Below are positions 1 through 9,536 of a stretch of DNA of 64,000 bases, in pieces (within the stretch, counting starts at the first letter, position 1; the number at the start of each line of letters is the position of its first letter). The stretch covers positions 1 through 64,000 of the forward strand of contig CADEGF010000010.1 of NCBI GenBank assembly GCA_902826815.1, in the 5' to 3' direction. The stretch is from an uncultured Mycobacteriaceae bacterium (GTDB lineage Bacteria > Actinomycetota > Actinomycetes > Mycobacteriales > Mycobacteriaceae). Position numbers and translations under genes: made by a program. Under the pieces are notes generated by a model, which saw nothing but the letters and a program-made list of their open reading frames with translations, made no database searches and had not been told where the DNA came from.

Positions 1-1
1 G

Positions 2-604
2 CTAGGGCAGCTTGATCATCGATACGTACATCTCGACGATCGGCCGGTAGAGGTCGACGTCGTCGAGTTGGCTTCCCAGTACGACGGAATCACTGGTGGC
101 GACGAGCACCTGGGCGAACGTCAGCGGCGGGATGAGCAGAGTTCCGCCGAGCCGGTCGATGCCATCGACGATGAACTTCCCCAGCTTCTCGACAACCTCC
201 GCTCTCTTTGCCGCCACCCGCTCGCGTGCCTCCGGGTTGCGAAGTAGGTAGAGGGTGAACTCGTGCCCAAGCGCGGCGTGCTCCGCGCCCCGATCGAGGC
301 TCAGTTGCCGCCACCGGGTCGCGATCTCGTCGAGTTCGCGCGCAGTGACCTTCTTCGCAGCCGACATCACCTCGGCGAAGTTGTCGAAGTAGCGCCGCCA
401 GTACCGATCGCTGACCGCGAGGAAGAGGTCTTCTTTGGTGGCGAAGTGCTTGTAGATGGCGCCCTTGGTGTAGCCGGCCGCATGCGCGATGTCGTCGAGA
501 GTCGCTGGGGTGAAACCTTTTTCGGCGAACACGTCTTCAGCGGCATCGAGCAGCAGCGATCGCGTGTGTTCGAGGCGCCGCTCGCGCGTCCACCGCTCCG
601 CCAT
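2..604 (-). CDS. TetR/AcrR family transcriptional repressor
   Basis: This 200-residue protein has the TetR layout. An N-terminal helix-turn-helix (about residues 15-60, with TLDDIAHAAGYTKGAIYKHF and the usual F-x-x-K-E-D-L-F end) is followed by a helical ligand domain with no recognisable ligand signature. It probably binds DNA as a dimer and is released by a small hydrophobic molecule. It is transcribed away from the AveC-like membrane protein gene, whose start lies 93 bp away, so control of the 698-4306 operon and of itself is the simplest reading. No clear operator dyad was found in the gap. The family call is secure and the target is inferred. Confidence 0.9.
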   Translation of the reverse strand: MAERWTRERRLEHTRSLLLDAAEDVFAEKGFTPATLDDIAHAAGYTKGAIYKHFATKEDLFLAVSDRYWRRYFDNFAEVMSAAKKVTARELDEIATRWRQLSLDRGAEHAALGHEFTLYLLRNPEARERVAAKRAEVVEKLGKFIVDGIDRLGGTLLIPPLTFAQVLVATSDSVVLGSQLDDVDLYRPIVEMYVSMIKLP

Positions 605-697
605 GCGGCTGATTGTTGCACAGTATCTGAGATCCCCGTTGTTTACTCAAATACTGACTGGTATCTTTGCGGCGCCGGACCACCCCGAGGAGGCCAT

Positions 698-1858
698 ATG
701 AGCGAACTGTCGAACAAGAAGCGGGTAGTCACCGAGCCGCTCGCCAGAGCGGCCGACCTCGGGGCGCAAGTCCAGCCGCCGAGCAGTCGCGTGAAGATCT
801 GGGCCGCGGCCGGAGGCCTGATCCTGGCTCTGCAGATCTACGTCTGGATCCGGTGGATCACCGGGCCCTACTTCGAGCGTGTTCCGTCCGGCCCGACCGA
901 CCCTCCGATGTACATGCAGGTGGTGCTCATCGGGAACGCGGCGCTGATGTGCGTCGGGCTTCCCCTCGCCATCTGGTGGTTTCTCATCCGCCCATGGATG
1001 CGCGAGCGCCGAATCACTCTCGACGGCTTGATGCTGATTTCGTGCGCGCTGTTCTTCTTCCAGGATCCGCTGTTGAACTACTTCAACACCTGGTGCACGT
1101 ACAACACCTGGCTATGGAATCGCGGTTCCTGGTCATCGCACATTCCGGGTTGGGTATCGCCAGAATCCCCCGGACGTCAGGTCGCAGAACCGTTGCTCAT
1201 CAACGCGACCGGGTACGGCATGGTCGTCGTCCTTGCCATCGCCGGTTGCTGGATCATGCGACGGATCAAGTCGCGCTGGCCAGGCATCAGCAACCTTCGA
1301 CTCATCCTGGTCACCTACGCTGCCGCCATCGTCGCGGACTTCGTCATGGAAGCGCTGATCTTCCTGCCGTTCGGTCTGTATACGTATCCCGGTGCCATTC
1401 GGGCGGTTTCAATCTTCCCCGGCACCTACCACCAGTGGCCCATCTATGAGGGACTGATGTGGGGCGGCGTCATGACGGCCCTGAGCTGCCTTCGCTTCTT
1501 CACCGACGATCGGGGGCGCACCGTCGTCGAGCGCGGGCTCGATCAGGTGAAGGGTGGCTTCGCCCGGCAGCAATTTGTTCGCTTCCTCGCCGTCTTCGCC
1601 GCCGTCAGCGCCTGTTTCTTCTTCTTCTACAACGTGCCCGCGCAGTGGTTGGGTATGCACGCCGACCCGTGGCCAGAGGATCATCAGAAGCGGTCGTACT
1701 TCAACGGCGGTATCTGCGGCGACGGCACCGACGTGCCGTGCCCCGATCCGGCCCTGCCGATACCCACCAAGCACTCCGGCTACATCGATGTCAACGGCAA
1801 GCTCGTGCTCCCCGACGGGGTTGAACTGCCGAAAACCGTTCCCCTCGAAGGGAACTAG
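698..1858 (+). CDS. Spirocyclase AveC-like integral membrane protein
   Basis: The 386-residue protein has about seven hydrophobic segments, from residue 30 onwards, separated by aromatic-rich loops (WNRGSWSSHIPGW, FPGTYHQWPIYEG). It resembles mycobacterial proteins annotated as AveC-family spirocyclases, named after the Streptomyces avermectin protein AveC. The ATG at 698 was chosen because GAGGAGG lies at 687-693. The frame is open upstream to 263, but that stretch runs opposite the TetR gene. A NorQ-type ATPase follows after one base, so co-translation is likely. The reaction is unknown; in mycobacteria a role in lipid or polyketide-like modification is conceivable but unsupported here. Confidence 0.75.
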   Translation: MSELSNKKRVVTEPLARAADLGAQVQPPSSRVKIWAAAGGLILALQIYVWIRWITGPYFERVPSGPTDPPMYMQVVLIGNAALMCVGLPLAIWWFLIRPWMRERRITLDGLMLISCALFFFQDPLLNYFNTWCTYNTWLWNRGSWSSHIPGWVSPESPGRQVAEPLLINATGYGMVVVLAIAGCWIMRRIKSRWPGISNLRLILVTYAAAIVADFVMEALIFLPFGLYTYPGAIRAVSIFPGTYHQWPIYEGLMWGGVMTALSCLRFFTDDRGRTVVERGLDQVKGGFARQQFVRFLAVFAAVSACFFFFYNVPAQWLGMHADPWPEDHQKRSYFNGGICGDGTDVPCPDPALPIPTKHSGYIDVNGKLVLPDGVELPKTVPLEGN

Positions 1859-1859
1859 G

Positions 1860-2639
1860 TTGCCACCGTTCTACCGCGCGGTCGACGACGAGATCGAGGT
1901 ATTCCGCGCGGCGGCCCGCCGCGGCTTCCCGGTGCTCCTGAAGGGTCCGACTGGATGTGGGAAGACCCGGTTCGTGGAGGCGATGGCACACGACCTCGGG
2001 CGCGATCTGATCACGGTCGCCGGCCACGAAGACATGACGTCGGCGGACCTGGTGGGCCGCTTCCTGCTCAAGGGCGGGGAGACGGTGTGGGTCGACGGGC
2101 CGCTGACCCGCGCGGTGCGCAGCGGCGCCATCTGCTACCTCGACGAGATCGTCGAGGCGCGCCAGGACACCACCGTCGTCATCCATCCACTTGCCGATCA
2201 CCGCCGCGAGCTGCCCGTCGACCGGCTCGGCACCACACTGCCTGCAGCACAAGGCTTCCAGCTGGTGGTGTCCTACAACCCCGGCTACCAGAGCGTCCTG
2301 AAGAACATCAAGGAGTCGACCAGACAACGCTTCGTCGCGATCGAACTCGACTTCCCACCCGCCGGCACCGAGACCGAAATCGTCGCCCACGAAGCCGGCA
2401 TCGACGTCGAGACGGCGCGCGTCCTTGTCGTGGTGGGCAACGCCATCCGAAACCTGGACGGCGCCCCGCTCGGCGAGGTGTCGTCGACACGAACGTTGAT
2501 CCTCGCGGGCGGTCTGGTGGCCGAAGGCCTTAGCCTGCGCAGCGCCGTGAGATCGGCCGTCGTGCAGGTACTCTCCGACGATCGCGACGTCATTCGCGCG
2601 CTGGAAGAGCTCGTCGACGCGGTCCTTCCTGCGCCGTGA
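1860..2639 (+). CDS. MoxR/CbbQ/NorQ-type AAA+ ATPase
   Basis: A 259-residue AAA+ ATPase with Walker A GPTGCGKT at residues 29-36, a Walker B region ending CYLDE near residue 88, and a sensor-like SYNPGY segment. This matches the CbbQ/NirQ/NorQ group, which works with a VWA partner to insert cofactors or remodel metalloenzymes such as Rubisco, NO reductase and gas-vesicle systems. The start is taken as TTG at 1860, directly after the TAG of the AveC-like gene, with GAAGG upstream. The stop overlaps the next gene by GTGA. The pairing with the NorD-like gene is typical; the target enzyme is not apparent. Confidence 0.85.
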   Translation: MPPFYRAVDDEIEVFRAAARRGFPVLLKGPTGCGKTRFVEAMAHDLGRDLITVAGHEDMTSADLVGRFLLKGGETVWVDGPLTRAVRSGAICYLDEIVEARQDTTVVIHPLADHRRELPVDRLGTTLPAAQGFQLVVSYNPGYQSVLKNIKESTRQRFVAIELDFPPAGTETEIVAHEAGIDVETARVLVVVGNAIRNLDGAPLGEVSSTRTLILAGGLVAEGLSLRSAVRSAVVQVLSDDRDVIRALEELVDAVLPAP

Positions 2640-4306
2640 ATCAGTTCGGGTTCCTCGCGGCGTTCCTCGCAGGCAGATCCCTCGAGATCGCTGAGGCGGC
2701 GGAGAACGTTCCGGCTCACACGAACGGGCGCGTCGTCTTCGCGTCCGCAGGCGGCTCGGTTGCACAGCAGCGTCGCGAGATCGTGTTGCAGAGCGCTCTA
2801 CTCGGCGCGGGGAGCCTCGAGGCGCACCTGATGAAGCCGTTGCGGGCACGGCCGACGCTAGCCCGCCGCTATCTCGCTCTGGAAGGCCGCCGGGTGCTCG
2901 CCGAACTCGCCGACCGGTTACCACTCGCTGCCGAGCTTCGATCCGCCTGCGACCCGCGCGCGACGTCCAGCGCCGAATCACTCGAGATCGCCAAGGGCCG
3001 AGGGAAAGTCGTCGATGCGCCGGACTGGTTCGGCGCCATCCGGCCGTCGCTGCTCATGACGAAACGGGCCGAGCCGGGGACCGAGGCCACCGCTGCTGAC
3101 ATACAGCTCAATTTCGAGCGCGTCGATCTTGCCGAAAGCAGCGACAGCGACTCAGAGGGCGAGGAGAGCAAGATCCTCAAGCTGTTCGAGAACCCATTGA
3201 TGAAGTCGACCGCGCTCGCGAGTTTCCTCCGGGAGATATTGGGCAACTCACGGTCGACGGGTGACAGTGCCGCGGGCGCGGACATGGATACCGGTTCGAT
3301 TCGGCGGGTGCATGCCACCGGATCACATGCCAAGCCACTGTCCACCCGGATCCACTTCACCGACGACGGCAAGCCCGGCGCAGCAGTCGGGGTGGGCGGG
3401 GTATTGCATCCGGAGTGGGACGTTCACCACGACCGTTATCGACCCGACTGGTGCCGCGTGATCGACTTCGCTCTGACCGTGACGGCCGACGTCACGGGCG
3501 CCGCGGTGCCGCGCGACGAAGTGCTCCGGCGACGCCTTTCGCGCGTCGGCCTCGGGCCGAAGGTGCTGCGCAGCCGTGCCGATGGCGACGAACTCGACAT
3601 CGAGGCGCTCATCGACCTTTTCGTCGATCTGCGCTCTGGTTATTCGCCGCCGGAGCACGTCTATCTCGAACGCCGTAAGCTCGCCCGCGATCTCGGCGTG
3701 CTCATCCTGGTCGACGCGTCGGGGTCGGCCACCGATGCCGATCCGAAAGGCCTTGCCGTACACGAGCACCAGCGGCGGGCGGCGGCCACGATCGCCGCGA
3801 CGCTCGAAGAGCTCGGCGACCGCGTCGCGGTCTACGCGTTCCGGTCGCACGGTCGGCACGCGGTCCACCTGCCTGCGATCAAGACGTTCGGCCAGCGTTT
3901 CGGCGCCGTTGCCCGCGCTCGACTCAACCAGCTCCAACCGTCGGGCTATACGCGGCTCGGATCGGGTATTCGCGGGGCGGGAGAAATCCTCAAAGCTCAG
4001 GCCGGTACACAGAACCGGCTGCTATTGCTGTTGTCGGACGGCTTTCCCTACGACGACGACTACGAAGGCCGCTACGCGGAAGCCGACGTATCCAAGGCAC
4101 TCGAAGAACTTCGGTCGCAGGGCATCGCCTGTCTGTGCCTTTCGGTCGGCTCGGCCGGCGATGCCGATGCGCTCGGCCGAGTATTCGGCGCCACCGGATA
4201 CACCAGCGCGGCAACTCTGGCTGAGTTGAGCCCGCAGATGGACGAGTTGTTTCTGTCGTCGTTGCGCGAACTCGCCGCGCCCATCTCACTGCGAGCACGA
4301 ACATGA
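2636..4306 (+). CDS. NorD/CbbO-like von Willebrand factor A domain protein
   Basis: The 556-residue protein carries a C-terminal VWA domain starting near residue 350. Its MIDAS motif is DASGSATDAD (D-x-S-x-S, about residues 360-369), followed by a threonine loop (GYTRLGSG) and an LLSDGFPYDDD segment. The N-terminal half is helical and charged with no named domain. This is the partner architecture for NorQ/CbbQ ATPases: the VWA protein docks on the target enzyme while the ATPase supplies work. The GTG start overlaps the ATPase stop by 4 bp, so the two are translationally coupled. The client could be the AveC-like membrane protein or an enzyme elsewhere. Confidence 0.85.
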   Translation: MNQFGFLAAFLAGRSLEIAEAAENVPAHTNGRVVFASAGGSVAQQRREIVLQSALLGAGSLEAHLMKPLRARPTLARRYLALEGRRVLAELADRLPLAAELRSACDPRATSSAESLEIAKGRGKVVDAPDWFGAIRPSLLMTKRAEPGTEATAADIQLNFERVDLAESSDSDSEGEESKILKLFENPLMKSTALASFLREILGNSRSTGDSAAGADMDTGSIRRVHATGSHAKPLSTRIHFTDDGKPGAAVGVGGVLHPEWDVHHDRYRPDWCRVIDFALTVTADVTGAAVPRDEVLRRRLSRVGLGPKVLRSRADGDELDIEALIDLFVDLRSGYSPPEHVYLERRKLARDLGVLILVDASGSATDADPKGLAVHEHQRRAAATIAATLEELGDRVAVYAFRSHGRHAVHLPAIKTFGQRFGAVARARLNQLQPSGYTRLGSGIRGAGEILKAQAGTQNRLLLLLSDGFPYDDDYEGRYAEADVSKALEELRSQGIACLCLSVGSAGDADALGRVFGATGYTSAATLAELSPQMDELFLSSLRELAAPISLRART

Positions 4307-4551
4307 AGGTCTCAAGGAGAATCGGCGGCGGCGTCGCAACAGGACTGGCCACCGCGTCAACAACGGGCGGTGGGAATTCACCCGCGATGCCTTCTGGTCG
4401 TGTCCCGACGGCAGACAGCTCGCCAATGCGATCAGCTACTCGCTCGACGCGATGACGTTTGACAGGAACCGCAAGCGCCAACGTTCCCGTTGGCTGCGAA
4501 GGGTTTCCGATCATCATCGACGGAATAACGGTCACTCTGACGCGGGTCTAG
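4303..4551 (+). pseudogene. Possible broken small secreted-protein gene
   Basis: No intact gene fits this gap. An ATG at 4303 overlaps the VWA stop and begins a signal-like start (MKVSRRIGGGVATGLATAS), but that frame stops at 4453-4455. A second frame reads a protein-like segment (NNGRWEFTRDAFWSCPDGRQ and beyond) through the same DNA. The first frame resumes after the stop with ANVPVGCEGFPIIIDGITV and ends at 4549-4551. The three parts could be one exported protein damaged by two shifts. No family was recognised, and chance open frames remain possible. Confidence 0.3.
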
Positions 4552-4583
4552 CGGTCTATCGCCGCAGATGTGTCGGCCTGGCC

Positions 4584-5306
4584 TCACTTCAGGTGCCGGG
4601 TGAAGAACCGGGCCACGTCCTCCCCCGCGAACTGCGGGACGCCGGTGTGCCCGCCCATGTTGGCGTGCAGCGTCTTCTCATGGGAGCCGAACGCGTCGAA
4701 CAGGTCTAGTGCCGGCTGCCTGTCGTTTCCTTCGTCGTCCCACTGCAGCAGGACGTGCAGCGGAATCCTGACCTGCCGGGCCTCGCCGAACGTGGCGCGG
4801 GGCACGAAACTCCCCGCGAAGAGACCGGCGGCCGCAATGCGCGGTTCGACCACCGCCAGCCGGATGCCGATGGCGATCACCCCGCCTGAGTAGCCGACCG
4901 GGCCGCTGACCTCGGGCAGTGAAAGAAGTGCGTCGAGGGTGGACTGCCATTCCGGGACCGCCTTGTCGACCAGTGGGATGACAAGCCGGTCGACGATCTC
5001 GTCGACCGGCTCGCCGGCCGCCAACGCCCGGTGCAGATCGGCGCGCGCCCGCTCGGCGTCGGCCGACCGGGGGCGGTCACCGCTTCCTGGAAGCTCGATG
5101 GTGGCCGCGGCAAAACCGTTCGCCGAGGATTGCCTGGCTCGCCCCGCCAGCCGGGGGTACATCGTGCGCAGTCCGCCGGGGTGGCCGAGCAGGATCAGCG
5201 GCGCGGGTGAGGACGCGGGCGTCCACAGGATGCCGGGGATCTCGCCGAGGGTGAAGTCGCGTTCGAGGCTGCCATCGTGGTGGCGCTTTTCGGAAGTGAA
5301 GTGCAT
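4584..5306 (-). CDS. Alpha/beta hydrolase
   Basis: A 240-residue alpha/beta hydrolase of the dienelactone-hydrolase/acyl-esterase size class. The nucleophile elbow is GYSGG with Ser140. A likely acid is Asp190 or Asp191 (QWDDEGN) and the histidine is His220 in MGGHTGVP. An early LLGHPGG probably forms the oxyanion hole. There is no signal peptide, so it is cytosolic. A GAAAGG ribosome site precedes the ATG. The gene follows the phospholipase-D-like gene on the same strand after 66 bp. The substrate is unknown. Confidence 0.8.
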   Translation of the reverse strand: MHFTSEKRHHDGSLERDFTLGEIPGILWTPASSPAPLILLGHPGGLRTMYPRLAGRARQSSANGFAAATIELPGSGDRPRSADAERARADLHRALAAGEPVDEIVDRLVIPLVDKAVPEWQSTLDALLSLPEVSGPVGYSGGVIAIGIRLAVVEPRIAAAGLFAGSFVPRATFGEARQVRIPLHVLLQWDDEGNDRQPALDLFDAFGSHEKTLHANMGGHTGVPQFAGEDVARFFTRHLK

Positions 5307-5372
5307 GGTCGTGCCTTTCGGGAGTGCTCGTTGCCCCGTTGCCTGCCAACCGGTTTACGGCGGCGCATCGGT

Positions 5373-6851
5373 CTAGCGCCTCAGCCCGGCGATGAACCGT
5401 TGCACACTTGCGCTCAGCGAGCGCGGGACGTGGTCGGGATCCATCAGGTCGTTCTCCGCCAACGGGCTGTCTTCGCCGTCGATGGTCTGCTCGGTGAAGG
5501 GCCGCAGCGTCTTGCCGTCTCCGCGTAGTTCCTCGACGGCGCGGCGTAGGGAGCCGTGCCGCTGCGCCGCGTGCTCGAACTCGCCGACGGCCACGCCCAA
5601 ATGCTCCGACAGCAGTTCGTTGCGCACCGAGACCGCCTCACGACGGACGTCGCCGTTGCCGCCACTGTTCGGCTCGGCCACGATAGCCAGATCGCACTCG
5701 CTGTCGAACCCCATCGACCGGTTGTTGAGGTTGGACGAGCCGATTCGCAGCAGCCTGTCGTCGATCACCATCACCTTCGAATGGACATAGATGGCCGTGC
5801 CGCCGTCGGCGACCGGGTAGTCGATGCCGAGCCGATGGTGTTCGTCGGCGGCCCAGAGCACGTGGATGAGCCGGTGGCGTGCGCCGTCCATCGTGGCCTG
5901 CTCGAGGCGATTGTTGCCCCGCCGGGGAAGGACGATGACGATCTCCGGCCCGTCGCTTTCCCGTAGCCGGTCAGCGAGCGCATCGACCAGGCGCCGCGCA
6001 GCCAGATACTGGTTCTCCAGGTAGATGGTGTTGCGCGCCGCCGCGATCGCCGCGAGGTTGAGCGCCTCCACCTCGCGAACCTCGTCGCGATCGCCGAGTT
6101 CCGGCATGGTGCGCGCGATACCGACGTCGACGTTGTGCAGTGCGGCTTCAAGCCTGCCCGGCCAGGCGGCGTGCTTGGCGTCGACCGGGTCCAGCGACTC
6201 CCCCGTCGCCGTCTTCCACCGTTCCCTTGCTTGTTCGGCGAGCGCGTCGGCGGCCTCACCGTCGACCGCAGCGCCCACTTCGTGCCGCGGCCCGTAGCTG
6301 CGCCCGACCGTGCGACGGATACGGCTGCCATCCTCGTGCGCACGGGTGTCCCACCTGTCGAGGGTCAGGTCGAGCCCGCCGGAGAACGCCACGGAATCGT
6401 CGACGACCGCGATCTTCTGATGGTGGACGGCACCGGTCGGGCGGGCCCCGTCGATGGCGAAGTGCATTCTCCTGCTGCTGATCTGATTCACCACCGAGAC
6501 GGGGGTGAGCCCGAACCAGATGCTGTCGAACGCCGGAAGCAGACGCAGATTGGACTTCAGCAGGTAGACCTCGAGGTCGGGTCGCTTCCACAGCAGCCAG
6601 TAGAGAAATGCGCCCAGCTGGTTGGGGCCGGGCAGCGTTTTCTTGCCTCGCTCGAACGTCATCCGGGCGTCGAGATCCCAACCGATCAGCATGATCCGAT
6701 GCTGCGCCCGCAACATCGCCGACTTCACGTGGAGGAAGTAGTCGGCGGCATCGATGATGCATGCAAACTGATCGGCGTGCGCCACGCGCCAACACGTTTC
6801 GCCGGGGATCAGCAGTCGGTCGTCGCCCATGTCGGACGGTGTGTACCCCAT
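5373..6851 (-). CDS. Phospholipase D-family phosphodiesterase
   Basis: A 492-residue protein with the two HKD half-sites of the PLD superfamily. The first is VHHQKIAVVDD followed by SGGLD, and the second is VHSKVMVIDD followed by GSSNLNNRS. The halves combine into one active site that cleaves or transfers phosphatidyl groups through a phospho-histidine. There is no signal peptide or cardiolipin-synthase-type membrane anchor. The start overlaps the end of the aconitase gene by 43 bp (an alternative ATG at 6830 gives 22 bp), so it can ride on the upstream operon. Its role there is unclear; a housekeeping lipid function with read-through expression is plausible. Confidence 0.85.
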   Translation of the reverse strand: MGYTPSDMGDDRLLIPGETCWRVAHADQFACIIDAADYFLHVKSAMLRAQHRIMLIGWDLDARMTFERGKKTLPGPNQLGAFLYWLLWKRPDLEVYLLKSNLRLLPAFDSIWFGLTPVSVVNQISSRRMHFAIDGARPTGAVHHQKIAVVDDSVAFSGGLDLTLDRWDTRAHEDGSRIRRTVGRSYGPRHEVGAAVDGEAADALAEQARERWKTATGESLDPVDAKHAAWPGRLEAALHNVDVGIARTMPELGDRDEVREVEALNLAAIAAARNTIYLENQYLAARRLVDALADRLRESDGPEIVIVLPRRGNNRLEQATMDGARHRLIHVLWAADEHHRLGIDYPVADGGTAIYVHSKVMVIDDRLLRIGSSNLNNRSMGFDSECDLAIVAEPNSGGNGDVRREAVSVRNELLSEHLGVAVGEFEHAAQRHGSLRRAVEELRGDGKTLRPFTEQTIDGEDSPLAENDLMDPDHVPRSLSASVQRFIAGLRR

Positions 6852-9514
6852 TTGGGCGGCTCATGCACACCGTCGGACAGTTCGCGCAGTACATACGGCA
6901 TGACCCCGCCGTGACGGATGTAATCCACCTCACGGGGTGTGTCCAACCGCAGTCGCGCCGCGAACGTCTTGCCGTTGCTCTCGACGGTGACCAGCGCCGC
7001 CGGGCCTGTGTTGAGCGCGTCGAGGCCGGTGATGCTGATCTCTTCGGCGCCTGTCGGCGCGACGTCGTCGGGTCCCGCATCGATCAGCTCGATCGGAATG
7101 ACGCCCATGGCGACCAGATTCGACCGGTGGATCCGCTCGAAGGACTGTGCGATGACGGCTCGCACACCGAGAAGCGCGGGACCTCTCGCAGCCCAGTCGC
7201 GCGACGAGCCACCTCCGTAGTCAGTCCCCGCGACGACGACCATCGGAACATCGGCATCGCGGTACGCGGCGGCAGTGTCAAAAATCGTTGCCTCTCTACC
7301 TCCTTCGAGGAAGTTTCGCGTTCGGCCACCACGGCTGCCCGGCGCTACTTGATTCTGTAGGCGGACATTGGCGAAGGCGCCGCGCATCATCACCTCGTGG
7401 TTGCCCCTGCGCGATGCGTAGGTGTTCACGTCTTGGCGGGTGACGCCGCGAGCCGCCAGATAATCCCACGCGGGGGTCCCTGACGTGATGGCACCTGCTG
7501 GCGAGATGTGGTCCGTCGTGACAAGGTCGCCGAGCTTGACCAGCACCCGTGCCCGCTGAATGTCAGCGACACCCTGCGTTTCGAGCGTCATTCCATCGAG
7601 ATAGGGCGGACGCCGGATGTACGTCGAATTCTCGTTCCACGGGAAAAGTTCGCTCTTGGCGATGTCGATGTCGCGCCACCGTTGGTCACCGGAGAAGACC
7701 GTCCGATATGCGCTGGTGAACATCTCTGAGGACAGAGTCTCGGCGATGACGTTGTGGATCTCGCCGGAGTCGGGCCACAGGTCAGCGAGGAAAACCGGTT
7801 GCCCGTCAGGGGCGTACCCCAGAGGCTCGGTGGCCATATCGATGTCCATCGTTCCGGCGAGCGCATATGCGATGACCAAGGGCGGCGACGCCAGATAGTT
7901 CATTGCCACTTCTGGCTGAATTCGTCCTTCGAAGTTGCGGTTGCCCGACAGCACCGACACCACGGTGACACCGTCGCGAACCGCGCGGGACACCTCGTCG
8001 ATCAACGGACCCGACGCGCCGATGCACGTCATGCAGCCAAAACCGGCGAGGTGAAATCCGAGGACCTCGAGGTCGTTGACCAGACCGGCTTTGTCGTAGT
8101 AGTCCATGACAACCCGGGAGCCGGGGCTGAGTGTGGTTTTCACCCATGGCTTGCTGCGCAGCCCAGCCCGGACCGCGTTTCGGGCCAGCAGGCCCGCCGC
8201 GACCATCACGTCCGGGTTGGAGGTGTTGGTGCACGACGTGATGGCTGCGATGGCAACTGCCCCGTCGCCGATAACATGGTCGACTCCGCCGAGATACACT
8301 GTCGCCGTGTGGTTCTGCCCTTCTCGGGCAACACCTTCGAGAGCTGTCGCGAACCGCGCCTTGGCCTCGGTGAGTGGCACACGGTCTTCGGGACGACTAG
8401 GACCCGCGAGCACGGGAACCACCTCGCCGAGATCGATCTCGACGGTGGCGTCGAACTTCAGAACGCGGTCCGTATCGTGCCAGAGCCCCTGAGCCTTCGC
8501 GTAGGCCTCGACGACGTCGACGTGGGAGTCCGCACGCCCCGTTAGCCTCAGATACCGAAGCGTCTCGTCGTCGATAGGGAACAGTGCGCATGTCGACCCG
8601 AATTCCGGGCTCATATTGGCGATGGTCGCACGGTCCGCCAACGGGAGGCTGGAGACGCCGGGTCCGGCGAACTCGACGAACTTGCCGATGACGCCGTAGG
8701 CGCGAAGTCGCTCGGTGATGGTCAGCACGAGGTCAGTGGCCGTCGAACCGGATGGCAGGACGCCCCGAAGGTAGACCCCGACTACGGGTGGCACGTTCAG
8801 CGAAATCGACTGACCCAGCATCGCCGCATCGGCTTCGATACCGCCGATGCCCCACCCGAGCACGCCAAGCCCGTTGATCATGGTGGTGTGGGAATCGGTG
8901 CCTAGGCACACGTCGGGGAAGATCCAGTCGCCGTCGGTCATCACGACGCGCGCGAGGTGTTCCAGATTCACTTGATGCATGATTCCGGTTCCGGGAGGAA
9001 CCACTTCGAACTCGTCGAGCGATTGTTGCCCCCACCGCAAAAACCGGTAGCGTTCTGCGTTGCGGCCGTATTCCAGGGCCACATTGCGGTCGAGCGCGTC
9101 CGGCGTGCCGAACGCATCGGCGATGACGGAGTGGTCTGCCACCAGTTCGGCAGCGATCACCGGGTTGATCTGAGTCGGATCGCCGCCGAGTGCTGCCATC
9201 CCATCCCGTATCGCCGCCAGATCTACTAGCGTCGGGATGCCGTTGGTGTCGTGTAGGAAGATGCGCGATGGATAGAGATCCACGGCTGTGTCGGCCTGAT
9301 CGACGATCGCGTTAATCTGGTCGACCGTCCTGCCGGTTCCGTCGTCGAAGCGGAGCACGTTTTCCAGCAGAATCCGCAGGCTTACCGGGAGGGTGGCGGG
9401 CGCAACGCTCGTGATGTCGTGATAGCGCAACCGCTTTCCACCCACACCGAGTTCACGCTGGGTGCCGAATGTGTTCCGCTGCGTGCCAGCCAGGTGTTTC
9501 GCGTGCTTCGTCAT
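6809..9514 (-). CDS. acnA: Aconitate hydratase, AcnA family
   Basis: A 901-residue aconitase-fold hydratase, complete from the N-terminal catalytic part to the C-terminal swivel domain. The 4Fe-4S ligands are in SCTNTS and GCMTCIG, and the substrate-binding segments GTDSHTTM and GGSSRDWAARG are present. The ATG at 9514 was chosen because it lies 22 bp after the dehydrogenase stop; the frame is open further upstream but overlaps that gene. It is the last catabolic gene of the SBP-permease-ATPase-dehydrogenase operon, so it may be a pathway-specific paralogue acting on an aconitate-like hydroxy-tricarboxylate rather than the TCA-cycle enzyme. Sequence alone cannot separate these. Confidence 0.9.
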   Translation of the reverse strand: MTKHAKHLAGTQRNTFGTQRELGVGGKRLRYHDITSVAPATLPVSLRILLENVLRFDDGTGRTVDQINAIVDQADTAVDLYPSRIFLHDTNGIPTLVDLAAIRDGMAALGGDPTQINPVIAAELVADHSVIADAFGTPDALDRNVALEYGRNAERYRFLRWGQQSLDEFEVVPPGTGIMHQVNLEHLARVVMTDGDWIFPDVCLGTDSHTTMINGLGVLGWGIGGIEADAAMLGQSISLNVPPVVGVYLRGVLPSGSTATDLVLTITERLRAYGVIGKFVEFAGPGVSSLPLADRATIANMSPEFGSTCALFPIDDETLRYLRLTGRADSHVDVVEAYAKAQGLWHDTDRVLKFDATVEIDLGEVVPVLAGPSRPEDRVPLTEAKARFATALEGVAREGQNHTATVYLGGVDHVIGDGAVAIAAITSCTNTSNPDVMVAAGLLARNAVRAGLRSKPWVKTTLSPGSRVVMDYYDKAGLVNDLEVLGFHLAGFGCMTCIGASGPLIDEVSRAVRDGVTVVSVLSGNRNFEGRIQPEVAMNYLASPPLVIAYALAGTMDIDMATEPLGYAPDGQPVFLADLWPDSGEIHNVIAETLSSEMFTSAYRTVFSGDQRWRDIDIAKSELFPWNENSTYIRRPPYLDGMTLETQGVADIQRARVLVKLGDLVTTDHISPAGAITSGTPAWDYLAARGVTRQDVNTYASRRGNHEVMMRGAFANVRLQNQVAPGSRGGRTRNFLEGGREATIFDTAAAYRDADVPMVVVAGTDYGGGSSRDWAARGPALLGVRAVIAQSFERIHRSNLVAMGVIPIELIDAGPDDVAPTGAEEISITGLDALNTGPAALVTVESNGKTFAARLRLDTPREVDYIRHGGVMPYVLRELSDGVHEPPKWGTHRPTWATTDC

Positions 9515-9536
9515 GCCGAAAGTCGACGGTCGTTGC

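Noticed and set aside
6809-9514. Aconitase considered as AcnD or methylcitrate-cycle enzyme
   Set aside because: No prpB, prpC or prpD-like genes are nearby; the AcnA family fits, so only a context-specific role is suggested.
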